A stretch of 25,769 nucleotides of DNA from Stramenopiles sp. TOSAG23-3 (GCA_900128585.1 LT642284.1:1-25769), one strand, 5' to 3'; positions 16,957 through 25,518 are shown, numbered from the stretch's first letter. A program made the numbers and translations. The notes: a model not told the origin generated them from the sequence alone.

Positions 16957-17845
16957 CGTTATTCCACGAAAGAGAGAACAAGAACTAACAAACACAAACA
17001 ACCATCATCATCGTTTCGTCGTCGTCGCTTACTACTACTACTTTTTCTTCCTCCCTCCAGTCCTGCTCTGTTCCTGTTGTTGTATCTTCCTCCTTGATTT
17101 TAATTCACAACAACAAAAAATAATAATAAATAAATAAATACTGCTGTAGTATTTTATAATAATTAATTATTGGAAGAAAAAAATGCTTCGTTCGTTTCTT
17201 TCGTTCTTTCGTTCGTTGTGTTCTTCGATTCTTTCTTCATTCGTTTTTTATTGTTATGTTGGTTCGTTTATTTATTTATAAATAATATAATAATGATGCG
17301 GTTATTTTTTGTCATCGAACTGTTGCTGTTGTTGTTGCTGTTGTTGTTCTTATCTCAAGGTAGAAGCAAGCTGTCCATTATTGTCTTCTTCAGATTAATG
17401 CTTTCTTTTCCACCGTGTGTGTGTTGTGTGTTTGTGTTAGAAGAAGAAAGAAGAAAGAAACAAGAAGAAGATGAAAGAAGAAGAAGAAGAAGAAGAAGAA
17501 AGAAGAGAAAGAAGAAGAAAAAGAAAGAAGAAGAAAGAAGAAGAAAAAAAAGAAAGAAGAAGAAGAAGAAGAAGAAAGAAGAGAAAGAAGAAGAAGAAGA
17601 AGAAAGAAGAAGAAAAAGAAAGAAGAAGAAGAAAGAAGAAGAAGAAAGAAGAAGAAAGAAAAAGAAAGAAGAAGAAGAAAGAAGAAGAAAAGAAGAAGAA
17701 AAAAAAAAAGATATTATTATTATTTTATTTATTATTAATTCTTCTCTCTCTTTCTTCTTCCAATATCTCAAAAAAGTTCAATGTTCAATCTGAAACAACG
17801 GTGATTCATTTTCTGAATAGAAAATATTTCAAAGCCTGAGGTAGG
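16957..17845. other. Divergent spacer between the WD40 and zeta-crystallin genes
   Basis: About 890 bp: T/C-rich leader of the WD40 gene, AATAA repeats, TTCGTT-type low complexity (about 17185-17225), GTT repeats (about 17320-17350), then the GAA tract. No gene is supportable; long Lys/Glu or Ser/Leu/Phe frames there only reflect the repeats. Confidence 0.7.
17440..17710. repeat. Imperfect GAA tract with higher-order structure
   Basis: About 270 bp of GAA triplets with GAAA, GAGAAA and poly-A interruptions. The combination GAAGAGAAAGAAGAAG recurs about 80 bp apart (near 17500 and 17580), indicating duplication of larger units. Homopurine on the plus strand, upstream of the zeta-crystallin gene. 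Confidence 0.95.
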
Positions 17846-19003
17846 ATGATTTTACATTCATATGTAAGGTATAGAATGCGATATTTACTCATTGGGTTAT
17901 TGTTTGTCTTTAGTAACTGTTTACGTGTTGCAAATTGTTCGGAAAATATGATGAAGAAGACCGTACGAACAATGATGCGGGCTGTGCAAGTATCCAAATT
18001 TGGTGGCCCCTCGGTGCTCGAAGTACAATCGAACGTTCCTGTTCCAACGCCTGGGCCGAATGATGTCCTGGTCAACGTGAAGTGTGCGGGAATAAATCCT
18101 GTAGAAACATACATGCGCCAAGGGTCTTATGCGCGACTCCCCCCTTTGCCTTGGACCCCAGGAAATGATGGCGCGGGCATTGTTGCCGCTGTCGGAGCAA
18201 ACGTTACTGACACGGAGCACTTGAAAGTTGGGCAAAGGGTGTGGATTGCGGGGTCGGCAACGGGTACATACGCCGAGTATTGCCTTTGCACAGAATCTCA
18301 GGTGAACCCTTTGCCGGACCATGTTTCATTTTCGCAAGGGGCGGCTGTGTTTGTCGCGTTCAAGACCGCATACAGGGCCTTATTTACTAGGATTCAAACC
18401 AAAGCGGGGTCAAACGTATTTGTTCATGGCGGATCGGGTGCCGTCGGAACTGCGGCCGTACAGCTCGCGGTGGCCCACGGGTGTAAAGTTACGTCAACGG
18501 CTGGCACAGATAATGGGATGGCAATCCTGAAGGCCCTAGGCGCCAAGGCGTACAACCATCGGAAAGACAACTACGTCGAAGAAATCTTGAAGGACCACCC
18601 GGAAAAGTTTGATGTTGTTATAGAAATGCTGGCGAATGTGAATTTGGATTCCGACATGGATTTGATAGCCTACAGGGGGGCAATCGTTGTAGTCGGCAAT
18701 CGTGGGACGATAGATAACATCAACCCACGAAAGCTAATGATGACCGAAGGCAGCATTGTTGGGCTGCTGGCCGCCCCAGAAGAAGAACTAAGTGCTGCCA
18801 TTGCGGGAATCAACGGTGGGCTCAGGAGCGGGGCCCTGAAACCAATAGTTGGGCCCGTCTTCGAATTGGACGACGCCCCTCAAGCACACGTCGAAGTCAT
18901 TGAGCACAAAAATGGGTCGTCTGGAAAGATCGTGCTGTCCATGATGAGCGCAGAGGAGCTCGAGAAGGACAGAGCGATAAACGATATGGCGTGTAAGTTG
19001 TAA
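17846..19003 (+). CDS. Zeta-crystallin-type NADPH:quinone oxidoreductase
   Basis: Medium-chain dehydrogenase/reductase family, strongly like zeta-crystallin (CRYZ): MRAVQVSKFGGPSVLEV, CAGINPVETYMRQG, TPGNDGAGIVAAVG, the nucleotide-binding VFVHGGSGAVGTAAVQLA, and IEMLANVNLDSDM with VVGNRGTI. These proteins reduce quinones by one electron with NADPH and lack the catalytic zinc of alcohol dehydrogenases. From ATG 17846 the protein has 385 residues. The first 34 are encoded by AT-rich codons and contain a hydrophobic segment (YLLIGLLFVF at 13-22) that could be a signal or targeting peptide. Starting at Met35 (17948) gives the usual cytosolic-length enzyme. I cannot decide between the two. The stop lies only 59 bp from the stop of the convergent cyclotransferase gene. 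Confidence 0.92.
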   Translation: MILHSYVRYRMRYLLIGLLFVFSNCLRVANCSENMMKKTVRTMMRAVQVSKFGGPSVLEVQSNVPVPTPGPNDVLVNVKCAGINPVETYMRQGSYARLPPLPWTPGNDGAGIVAAVGANVTDTEHLKVGQRVWIAGSATGTYAEYCLCTESQVNPLPDHVSFSQGAAVFVAFKTAYRALFTRIQTKAGSNVFVHGGSGAVGTAAVQLAVAHGCKVTSTAGTDNGMAILKALGAKAYNHRKDNYVEEILKDHPEKFDVVIEMLANVNLDSDMDLIAYRGAIVVVGNRGTIDNINPRKLMMTEGSIVGLLAAPEEELSAAIAGINGGLRSGALKPIVGPVFELDDAPQAHVEVIEHKNGSSGKIVLSMMSAEELEKDRAINDMACKL

Positions 19004-19062
19004 AGATTAGTAATCGTTAAAAAAAATAGAGAGAGTTTCCCGTTCCCCCGCGCCTGTACAAA

Positions 19063-20244
19063 TTACATTAAGTACACTCTGGACCCCTCCTTATTCGTGT
19101 CACGGGAGGAGGACTCGTCCGTGCTGACAGTGTCCTTCGCGCCATCGTCCTGCCCCTTGCCTAACGTCTGCGCAAGCCCTTCCAAATCAAGCTTTACTTT
19201 GTACATCTTCCCATACAACTTCCCTGTTAGATACGTAATGCCGCTCGATGCATTGTGGGCAATCCCGTTCAAGCAGTCTTCCCCTCCGTACCTATCCCCA
19301 TCCTTCAAAAGTTTGGTAAAGTCATAATCTGCAACGATGAACCCTGTCTCCGGGTCAATGGCAATAATGTTGTCTTTGTACCAAATGTTTGCCAACACTA
19401 TCCCCTTTTGGTGCGTGCCGTTCTCGCCTTTCACCGGCACGGATATGTACTCTAGCTCGTTTATTTTTCTTACGTAGCCGCCATCATCTTGCACGCGCAC
19501 TCTGCGTGTCTCTGCTAGCGATTCCATGTCCCAGAAAAAGAGGTAATCGCTCCCATCGCTGGCAATTAATTCTTTCTTGTGAAAATCATGGGTCAGCCCC
19601 CACCCTTCTCTTCGCAACGTACGGAACTTAAAAGTATCAAGCTTCTTAAACGTCTTCAAATCAAAAATGAATCCAGTCTCACTTTTCCATGTTAGCACAT
19701 AGATTTTACCGTTCACTATTGTCATGCCTTCGCCAAAAAATCGGTTGCCGAGGCCGACGGATTTCAAGACCTTTCCTGTCGTAAGGTCGACGCGCCGTAG
19801 CGAAGAACGGCCCCCGTACAGTCCGGTGGTTTCGTACACGGTCTGCCTGGCCGGCGCATTGTTGCTCGTGGGGTTTGAGAATTCAAGGCCTTGGGTAAAC
19901 GCCCGTTTATCGTGCAAAAATTTGTCCAGGAATTCCCATCGAAGAGAAGGCGGCGGCGGCGGTCTCGGCGGTGTTGCCTTGGTGGTTGTGCGGTGTTTCC
20001 GCTTGCGTTTCTTCTTCTTCCTCCTCGTCGTCGGTGGCGGAGTCTTCCTCGTGGCCTTCTCCGTAGTTGTCCTTTCGGTCTTCAAAGACCGATCTTCCTT
20101 TGATAAATGTGTATTTGACACTATTTTGTTCGTTTTTTCTCCCGGTGTCAAAGTAAAGTACTGGTGGTATACGAAGAATACAATACACCCAGACAACAAC
20201 AGAAACAACAGCGATCGTGGCTTTAGAACTCGTTGCGTACACAT
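19063..20244 (-). CDS. Glutaminyl-peptide cyclotransferase, plant/bacterial type
   Basis: A 393-residue type II membrane protein with a short basic N-terminus, a single TM at about 11-30, a Lys/Arg/Thr/Pro-rich stalk (about 60-100), then a lumenal catalytic domain. The domain matches the beta-propeller glutamine cyclotransferase family (papaya-type QC, Glu_cyclase_2): FTQGLEF at 116-122, YGGRSSLRRVDL near 143-154, FGEGMTIVNGKIYVLTW at 170-186, GWGLTHD at 214-220, ASDGSD near 228-233, INELEYI near 258 and LNGIAHN. The enzyme converts N-terminal Gln to pyroglutamate in the secretory pathway; Golgi/ER retention is inferred from the anchor. It is unrelated to the animal zinc-dependent QC. It is complete, and its 3' end nearly abuts the zeta-crystallin gene. 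Confidence 0.9.
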   Translation of the reverse strand: MCTQRVLKPRSLLFLLLSGCIVFFVYHQYFTLTPGEKTNKIVSNTHLSKEDRSLKTERTTTEKATRKTPPPTTRRKKKKRKRKHRTTTKATPPRPPPPPSLRWEFLDKFLHDKRAFTQGLEFSNPTSNNAPARQTVYETTGLYGGRSSLRRVDLTTGKVLKSVGLGNRFFGEGMTIVNGKIYVLTWKSETGFIFDLKTFKKLDTFKFRTLRREGWGLTHDFHKKELIASDGSDYLFFWDMESLAETRRVRVQDDGGYVRKINELEYISVPVKGENGTHQKGIVLANIWYKDNIIAIDPETGFIVADYDFTKLLKDGDRYGGEDCLNGIAHNASSGITYLTGKLYGKMYKVKLDLEGLAQTLGKGQDDGAKDTVSTDESSSRDTNKEGSRVYLM

Positions 20245-20477
20245 TCTTCCACCCGGCAGTGTCCCAAATCACTATACCGAAAGCTCACACACAGCGCGCC
20301 GACAAATAATAACCCTTTCCCTTTAAAACGTACGAAAAACAACGATGGCAAATGCTCAATATCAATGAAACATATTAAACGCCTGAATCCCAATCCAATG
20401 CTTGATTCATCGTTCCTGTTTTTCTTTTTCTCTCATCATTTCTTTTCAAAGACTAATTGCATGAATGGGGACGAACA

Positions 20478-20842
20478 CTTCTTCTTCTTCCTTCTTCCTT
20501 CTTCTTTCTTCTTCTTTCTTCTTCTTTCTTCTTCTTTCTTCTTTCTTCTTCTTTCTTCTTCTTTCTTCTTCTTCTTCTCTTCTTCTTCTTCTTCTTCTTC
20601 ATTCTTCTTCTTCTTTCTTCTTCTTCTTCTTCTTCTTCTTTTTCTTCTTTCTTCTTCTTCTTCTTCTTCTTCTTCTTCTTCTTCTTTTTCTTCTTTCTTC
20701 TTCTTCTTCTTCTTCTTCTTCTTCTTCTTCTTCTTCTTCTTCCTTCTTCTTTCTTCTTCTTTCTTCTTTCTTCTTCTTTCTTCTTCTTCTTCTTCTTCTT
20801 CTTCTTCTTTTAATTCTTCTTCTTCTTTTTTTTTTCCTTTTT
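20478..20842. repeat. Long imperfect TTC tract
   Basis: About 365 bp, almost entirely pyrimidine, of TTC units with TTTC and CCTTC interruptions. A CTTCTTTTTCTTCTTTCTTC segment recurs 46 bp apart (20635 and 20681). It lies upstream of the minus-strand cyclotransferase gene; on that gene's strand it reads GAA. Confidence 0.95.
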
Positions 20843-21145
20843 AATTCGTGTTTACAATAGGGTTTAATTTGAAAGATTGGATTGACAATGATTAATAAAT
20901 AGGTAATTAATGTAGTATAATATTATAACTAAGTATAAATATAATGTATAGTAAATGTTAATAAATTACTATATAAATAATATTAAGTATAAATAATAAT
21001 CGTTCCTATTCTATGATCCTGTAATTGATAAAGAAGGAAGTATTTTTCCTTTCCTTCATCAAAAAGAGGGGAGAAAGTGGGCATATGGCATGCACGGCAA
21101 AAAAAACTTAAAAAATTTAACCGATGAAATTGAAGTATGGCCATA

Positions 21146-21171
21146 GGTATCATATAAAGAAACAAATTATA
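21146..21171 (+). repeat. 26-nt dispersed repeat, copy 2
   Basis: 24 of 26 positions match the copy at 9823-9848. Flanking similarity is weak (GAAAT...GAAGT upstream of both), suggesting decayed copies of a slightly larger element. Confidence 0.5.
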
Positions 21172-21396
21172 ACATACCGAGAAGTGTGTTAATTACAAAA
21201 GCAAAGGTAGACAGAAGAAAGAAAGCGAGAGGGGAGTGATTGCGTGTAGAGGGATTTACGTCGTAGTGCTTTTTGTTATTCACATTTCATCAATATTTGA
21301 GTTTAAATTTATTTACACACACATATTTCGCTTTCTTTCTCTCAGATTGACATTCCTTGTTCGCAAGCCACCGGCGGAAAAACTCCCAGAGGAAAT

Positions 21397-22086
21397 CTAT
21401 GGGGAGGATGCCGGTACGGTAGGGTTCTGGTACTTTGCCAGCGCTTTCTCAACGCCAAAAGTTTTGTTCAAAAACGGTCTGACGTCTTCAAGTGGCTGTA
21501 GCCTGCGCAAAAAGTTGTCCAAAATGTTCAAGGCGGTGTCGCCAGCGCTCCCGTACCACGACAAAATCGGAATCCCATTCCGTGGCTGGCACAAAAAGCT
21601 CATCGGGTTGTTGTCGACGAGGACTGTCCTCGCCATGTCTGGCGCTTCCACCTTTCCGAGGTCTTTCACAAAAGTTTTTCCCTTGATCTGCGTACAATCT
21701 GTTCGAAAGTAGCACCCTTTGAATATTTTCTTCTCCGGGTCAAGCATCTTCAAAATTGGCCGGGCGTAGTACTCCTCGGAGGCCGTGAAGGCGTACACGT
21801 CGTGCTCCATCGCTAACTTTTTCAAGAACCCGTCGACGCCAGGTCGCTTGCGTACTACCACTTGGTGAACGGTCCCGTCGGAGGTTTTGATGGATACTTC
21901 GATGCCATTCACTTTGTCCGTCTTGGTTTCCCCGCTCATTCCGTTACGGCCTATGTCTCGCCCTACTTCCGCATGGATAAGGGTCTCGTCGATATCTAAA
22001 ACGACCCGAAGCCTACGGTTCTTACCTGGGCTGCCTTGGCCAACGCGAGAACCACCGCAACAACTACTGGCTGGATTAAACATCAT
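21397..22086 (-). CDS. SCP/FCP1-like (HAD-family) protein phosphatase
   Basis: A 229-residue protein that is almost entirely one FCP1/NIF (CTD small phosphatase-like) domain. The nucleophile motif VVLDIDETLIHAE gives D31-x-D33-x-T35. Further family motifs are the RPGVDGFL helix at 81-88, FTASEEYYARPIL at 100-112 (motif II threonine T101), KDLGKV at 141-146 and VLVDNNP at 155-161 (acidic motif). Relatives include the small CTD phosphatases and Dullard/CTDNEP1, which remove phosphate from Ser/Thr of RNA polymerase II, SMADs or lipin; the substrate here is unknown. The N-terminus is short with a Cys pair (SSCCGG at 7-12) and no TM, unlike Dullard. A CTTTCTTTTAG acceptor-like sequence immediately upstream of the ATG suggests a leader intron. 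Confidence 0.9.
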   Translation of the reverse strand: MMFNPASSCCGGSRVGQGSPGKNRRLRVVLDIDETLIHAEVGRDIGRNGMSGETKTDKVNGIEVSIKTSDGTVHQVVVRKRPGVDGFLKKLAMEHDVYAFTASEEYYARPILKMLDPEKKIFKGCYFRTDCTQIKGKTFVKDLGKVEAPDMARTVLVDNNPMSFLCQPRNGIPILSWYGSAGDTALNILDNFLRRLQPLEDVRPFLNKTFGVEKALAKYQNPTVPASSP

Positions 22087-22739
22087 CTTTACTAAAAGAA
22101 AGCAAATTACTTTACTTCGTTGTAATTGTAATAAGTATTTCTTTTTTTCGTGTTAATTGTTAAATCAATTCCATGCGCTTCCACCATCGTTACCTTTTCT
22201 TCTATTTTACATAGTAAGATACACTCTCTTCTATTGTATATTAAAGTCGTCTAACATTCTAACATACTATTCTTATAATATTATCTCTGATTTTTTAATT
22301 ATTTTTTTTTTTTTTAAATTCCCCGGCGTCGGTGGTGGTGGCCTGCTTTCTTCCTGCTTTTCTTTCTTTCTTTCTTTCTTTCTGATCGCGCTGGTTTGCT
22401 GGTTGCTCCCCCTATGCTACAACCATGTTGAGCTCAGCCCCCCTTTTCTTTTTCTTCTTAAAATTTCTTCTTTCTTCGTTTTTAACTTCCTTTCACTTTA
22501 TTAATCTCTATGCTGTGTTTATATTACATATAATTTAAAAAAACTCAGTTTAACAAAGTTTTCCTTTAATAATAGAAAAAGAAGATAAGGGCAACATTCA
22601 TTGCAACAATGCTATTCTGCTGTTAATTGTGTAGGCGGAAAAGACAAGAAATGTGGTAAATGTATACATAGACACAGTATACAATTCAGAATCGCATAAA
22701 TTTTATTATTTTACCAAACCGATTCGATGATAATATGGA

Positions 22740-22784
22740 CAGAGCATAGAATGTATCATTTCATGACCTCTTTTCTATGCTCTG
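22740..22784. repeat. Perfect 12-bp inverted repeat of the CTATGCTCTG motif
   Basis: CAGAGCATAGAA (22740-22751) and TTCTATGCTCTG (22773-22784) are exact reverse complements separated by 21 nt. Both arms belong to the dispersed ATTCTATGCT motif family. Confidence 0.75.
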
Positions 22785-23095
22785 ATTATATTAATCCACA
22801 TGGAGAGAGGGAATTTATTATCCCAATATGAACAGAGGGAAGAAATAATGTAACGACTGTATTTATTCTATTTAATAGTATACAATTTAATAATTATAAG
22901 TATAATTATACATTGTATTTATTGTATAATGGTTTATATTTATACTTATATTATGTATATATATATTATAAATACCTATATGATTTTCTTGTATCAATCC
23001 CCCCACTTTTTTTAATTTTCCTTCCTTTTCCTTTTTAATTCCTTCCTTCTTCCTTCTTCCTCCTTTCTTCTCTAAATTTTCATAATTCCTTTTGA

Positions 23096-23187
23096 TTTTA
23101 GGGTTTTCATTTGGGTTTGATTTTAGGGTTTTGGTTTTGGATTTGGATTTTAGGGTTTTGGTTTTGATTTTGATTTTGATTTTAGGG
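23096..23187 (+). repeat. Degenerate telomere-like repeat block (TTTTAGGG/TTTTGG/TTTTGAT)
   Basis: Four exact TTTTAGGG units begin at 23096, 23121, 23148 and 23180, joined by TTTTGG, TTTGG and TTTTGAT units. TTTTAGGG is the telomeric repeat of some green algae, and TTTAGGG is widespread in plants and several protists. The block is internal and decayed. Confidence 0.75.
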
Positions 23188-23499
23188 TTTTGGTGAAGCA
23201 GTGTATAAATTTATAATACATAGTAATAGGTAGGTCGTTTTTAAAACCTTCTGCTATTGTAGTATTACATAATATCCAATGAATGCCCAACAACAACAAT
23301 GTAATAATAATTATTTTTTGTATTTATTATTATTTATTTAATAAAAAATGTAACGGGGATTCACCAAGATTCAACGCTGAAAGCGTAGGTGAGATAGGTC
23401 AGGGTTAAATTTTTCCAAGGTAGTTCATCGAAAAATTGGAAACGTTTGAAGAGGAACGCTACGATCATCCTAGCGTCCTGAAAATCTGCCGGGCGTACG

Positions 23500-25518
23500 A
23501 TGGCAGATATAAGAAAGAAAGAAATGCCTACGATGGCAGAACTGAAAAAGAAAGACATACGGTGGACGGTCAACCCTCTCGAGGTGGAGAGCGATGCCAC
23601 CCAGGAAAACCGTCCGTCGACAGGACCAAGAACATCTGCCATACAACGTGCCTCGAAGATCAGAGGTATTGTGAAAAATCAAAAATGGATCAGCACTGTC
23701 GGTGTGAAAGGGTTCTGCCTTATCCTTTTTATGGCGCTAATATCGGGATTTCACTGCTATATAATTTATGCGTACCGTCATAGAATGGACGGTTCCCTGT
23801 GGCCGTTTTTTTTGTTCGCGGTTGTGTTTGCCCTTCTTATTTTCCCTTATAGTATCTGTTGGAGAAAGAGGCTAGTGTCGTGGGCATCGCAGAAATATGG
23901 AAACAAAAGAAAACGGGGAATGAAGGCGAAGGGGTTCTCAATGCTCACATTTGCTACGTGGTATTCCGATAATCTAGCTCTGGATGGAAAGTACTTTTTG
24001 GTCCGTATGTATTTTAACGAGTTCGTCGAGACGATTTACCAATTTGTGAATTTCCAAGGGATTTACGTCTGTACGTTACCCATAGGAGTAACTTCAGGGC
24101 TGTGCATCTTGTTGCTATTGGACTCTTTGTACAGGATGTGGACCTTTCGGGCCGTTTGGTTTTCAGAAAACCACCATATATCTGTGGATGCTAGAAATGT
24201 ACAAGTGCACGTTGACATGTTCGTCGACGGGTGCTCCCTCGTTGTCCCCCCGGCCGTCATGTGGCTTGCGTATAACATGTATATAACCAGGGGAGAAATG
24301 GCGTCGATTGTCTTCATGCCAAGTGCATTTTTATTCGTCAAGATCAGACGGATGTACGACGAGTCATTGCGGCGTTACACAGAAAGGCAGATTATGGAAG
24401 CGCAGAGCAGGAATTCGTTAAGCTTGTCTAGACGGAGGGAGAGTGTGTACGGTGTCATCAACTCTGCTAAAATAGCAAAGGAACAAAATGAGGTGCTCAG
24501 CACTCCATTGCGAAAATCGATTTTTGTAGTGAGCGGTATCAGTGCGGTCTTCCTTGCCGTGATGCTCGCATCGCAGTTGCTGAATTATAGCGAAAACAAC
24601 GCCAGATGCACGGAACAGCTTGGCTCCCACTTCTGGGAGAAGGGGTGCAAAGTAAAGGTGCCCTACTGCAAAAGTCTGTTCACGCCCACCTGCGATTGTG
24701 CTGTGATCGATACGCAGGGGTATAACCGAACAACGCTTCCGGGGAAGTTCACTGGTTTGAACGCCATGCGAAAACTTACGATACAAAACAGTGCTCTGAC
24801 AACGATGCCAATGGATATGGGTGCAGAGTTCAAAAAAGTGAATCTTATTGTACTGAAAAACTGTAGATTGTCAGCATTTGACGTTGACGTTTCTATGTGC
24901 GAAGAGTTGATTACACTTTATTTGGACTTTAACTCATTGTTGTTTGTTCATAAAAGCGTGTGGAATCATACAGTTTTGATGAATTTCGATATCAGCGATA
25001 ATCCGGGACTAACTATTCCCAAACAAAAAATCCTGCTTCCAAAACTTTCGTATTTTGCAATGGTAAACAATAGCATGGAAATAATGCCCACGCTATTCGA
25101 AAACCTAGATGGCACGCCGTCGTTTCCAAGTATACAATATTTGTACCTAAGCAGGAACAAAATGGTCACTGCTCCCAGCACGATGAAAAATATTGCGCCG
25201 ACATTACAAAGAATATGGATGGCTGGTGTTGGCTTGGTCAGCCTCCCAGATTATATGTCCTCTTTTGAAAGAATCCAATTTATTGATGTGAGAAACAATA
25301 ACATAACAATTGTGGATGACAGGTTCATGAAGATGTTGCCACTCACTGCCATATCTTACTTTGCCGACAACCCAGTGTGTAGCACATCGCTGAGGGATAA
25401 ATTAGATTGTGTGCCTCTGTGTTCAAAATATTGCTTTGCCAGATATCATGACAATGGTTTTTGTGATAGCTCTTGCAATTCTTTCAAGTGTGATTATGAT
25501 GGTGGAGATTGCGTTTAG
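23500..25518 (+). CDS. Polytopic LRR membrane protein with a C-terminal Notch (LNR) module
   Basis: Predicted 672 residues. A basic N-terminus starts with a tandem 11-residue duplication (MADIRKKEMPT then MAELKKKDIRW), so ATG 23533 is an alternative start. Five or six hydrophobic segments follow, for example about 70-91, 100-120, 198-213, 245-262 and 340-363. After the last TM lies a Cys-containing region (about 370-410), then degenerate leucine-rich repeats at about 415-630 (LNLIVLKNCRL-, LITLYLDFNSL-, IQYLYLSRNKM-like lines). The end, 641-672, has six cysteines at 641, 645, 655, 659, 664 and 671 with DYDGGDC, the calcium-binding LNR signature of Notch. Similar multi-TM LRR-LNR proteins form large families in oomycetes; function is unknown but surface recognition is plausible. 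Codon choice is more AT-rich than in most genes here. The stop codon sits inside a TTTAGGG unit. Confidence 0.82.
   Translation: MADIRKKEMPTMAELKKKDIRWTVNPLEVESDATQENRPSTGPRTSAIQRASKIRGIVKNQKWISTVGVKGFCLILFMALISGFHCYIIYAYRHRMDGSLWPFFLFAVVFALLIFPYSICWRKRLVSWASQKYGNKRKRGMKAKGFSMLTFATWYSDNLALDGKYFLVRMYFNEFVETIYQFVNFQGIYVCTLPIGVTSGLCILLLLDSLYRMWTFRAVWFSENHHISVDARNVQVHVDMFVDGCSLVVPPAVMWLAYNMYITRGEMASIVFMPSAFLFVKIRRMYDESLRRYTERQIMEAQSRNSLSLSRRRESVYGVINSAKIAKEQNEVLSTPLRKSIFVVSGISAVFLAVMLASQLLNYSENNARCTEQLGSHFWEKGCKVKVPYCKSLFTPTCDCAVIDTQGYNRTTLPGKFTGLNAMRKLTIQNSALTTMPMDMGAEFKKVNLIVLKNCRLSAFDVDVSMCEELITLYLDFNSLLFVHKSVWNHTVLMNFDISDNPGLTIPKQKILLPKLSYFAMVNNSMEIMPTLFENLDGTPSFPSIQYLYLSRNKMVTAPSTMKNIAPTLQRIWMAGVGLVSLPDYMSSFERIQFIDVRNNNITIVDDRFMKMLPLTAISYFADNPVCSTSLRDKLDCVPLCSKYCFARYHDNGFCDSSCNSFKCDYDGGDCV

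Larger units (their letters stand above)
20245..21396. other. Spacer between the cyclotransferase and phosphatase genes
   Basis: About 1.15 kb: AT-rich flanks, the long TTC tract 20478-20842, then AT-rich sequence with a second copy of the 26-nt dispersed repeat (21146). The last 100 bp (about 21300-21396) rise in GC and are probably the phosphatase 3'UTR. No gene is supportable. Confidence 0.65.
22087..23499. other. Divergent spacer between the phosphatase and LRR-LNR genes
   Basis: About 1.4 kb of AT-rich sequence with no supportable gene. It contains a CTTT repeat (about 22364-22383), three copies of the ATTCTATGCT family (22502, 22740 inverted, 22773), a CCTT-rich stretch (about 23020-23075) and the TTTTAGGG-rich block. 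Confidence 0.7.

Noticed and set aside
17470-17793. Lys/Glu- or Ser/Leu/Phe-rich open frames across the GAA/TTC tracts (also at 5803-6109 and 20233-20860)
   Set aside because: They are translations of trinucleotide repeats, open in several frames on both strands, with no non-repeat domain.
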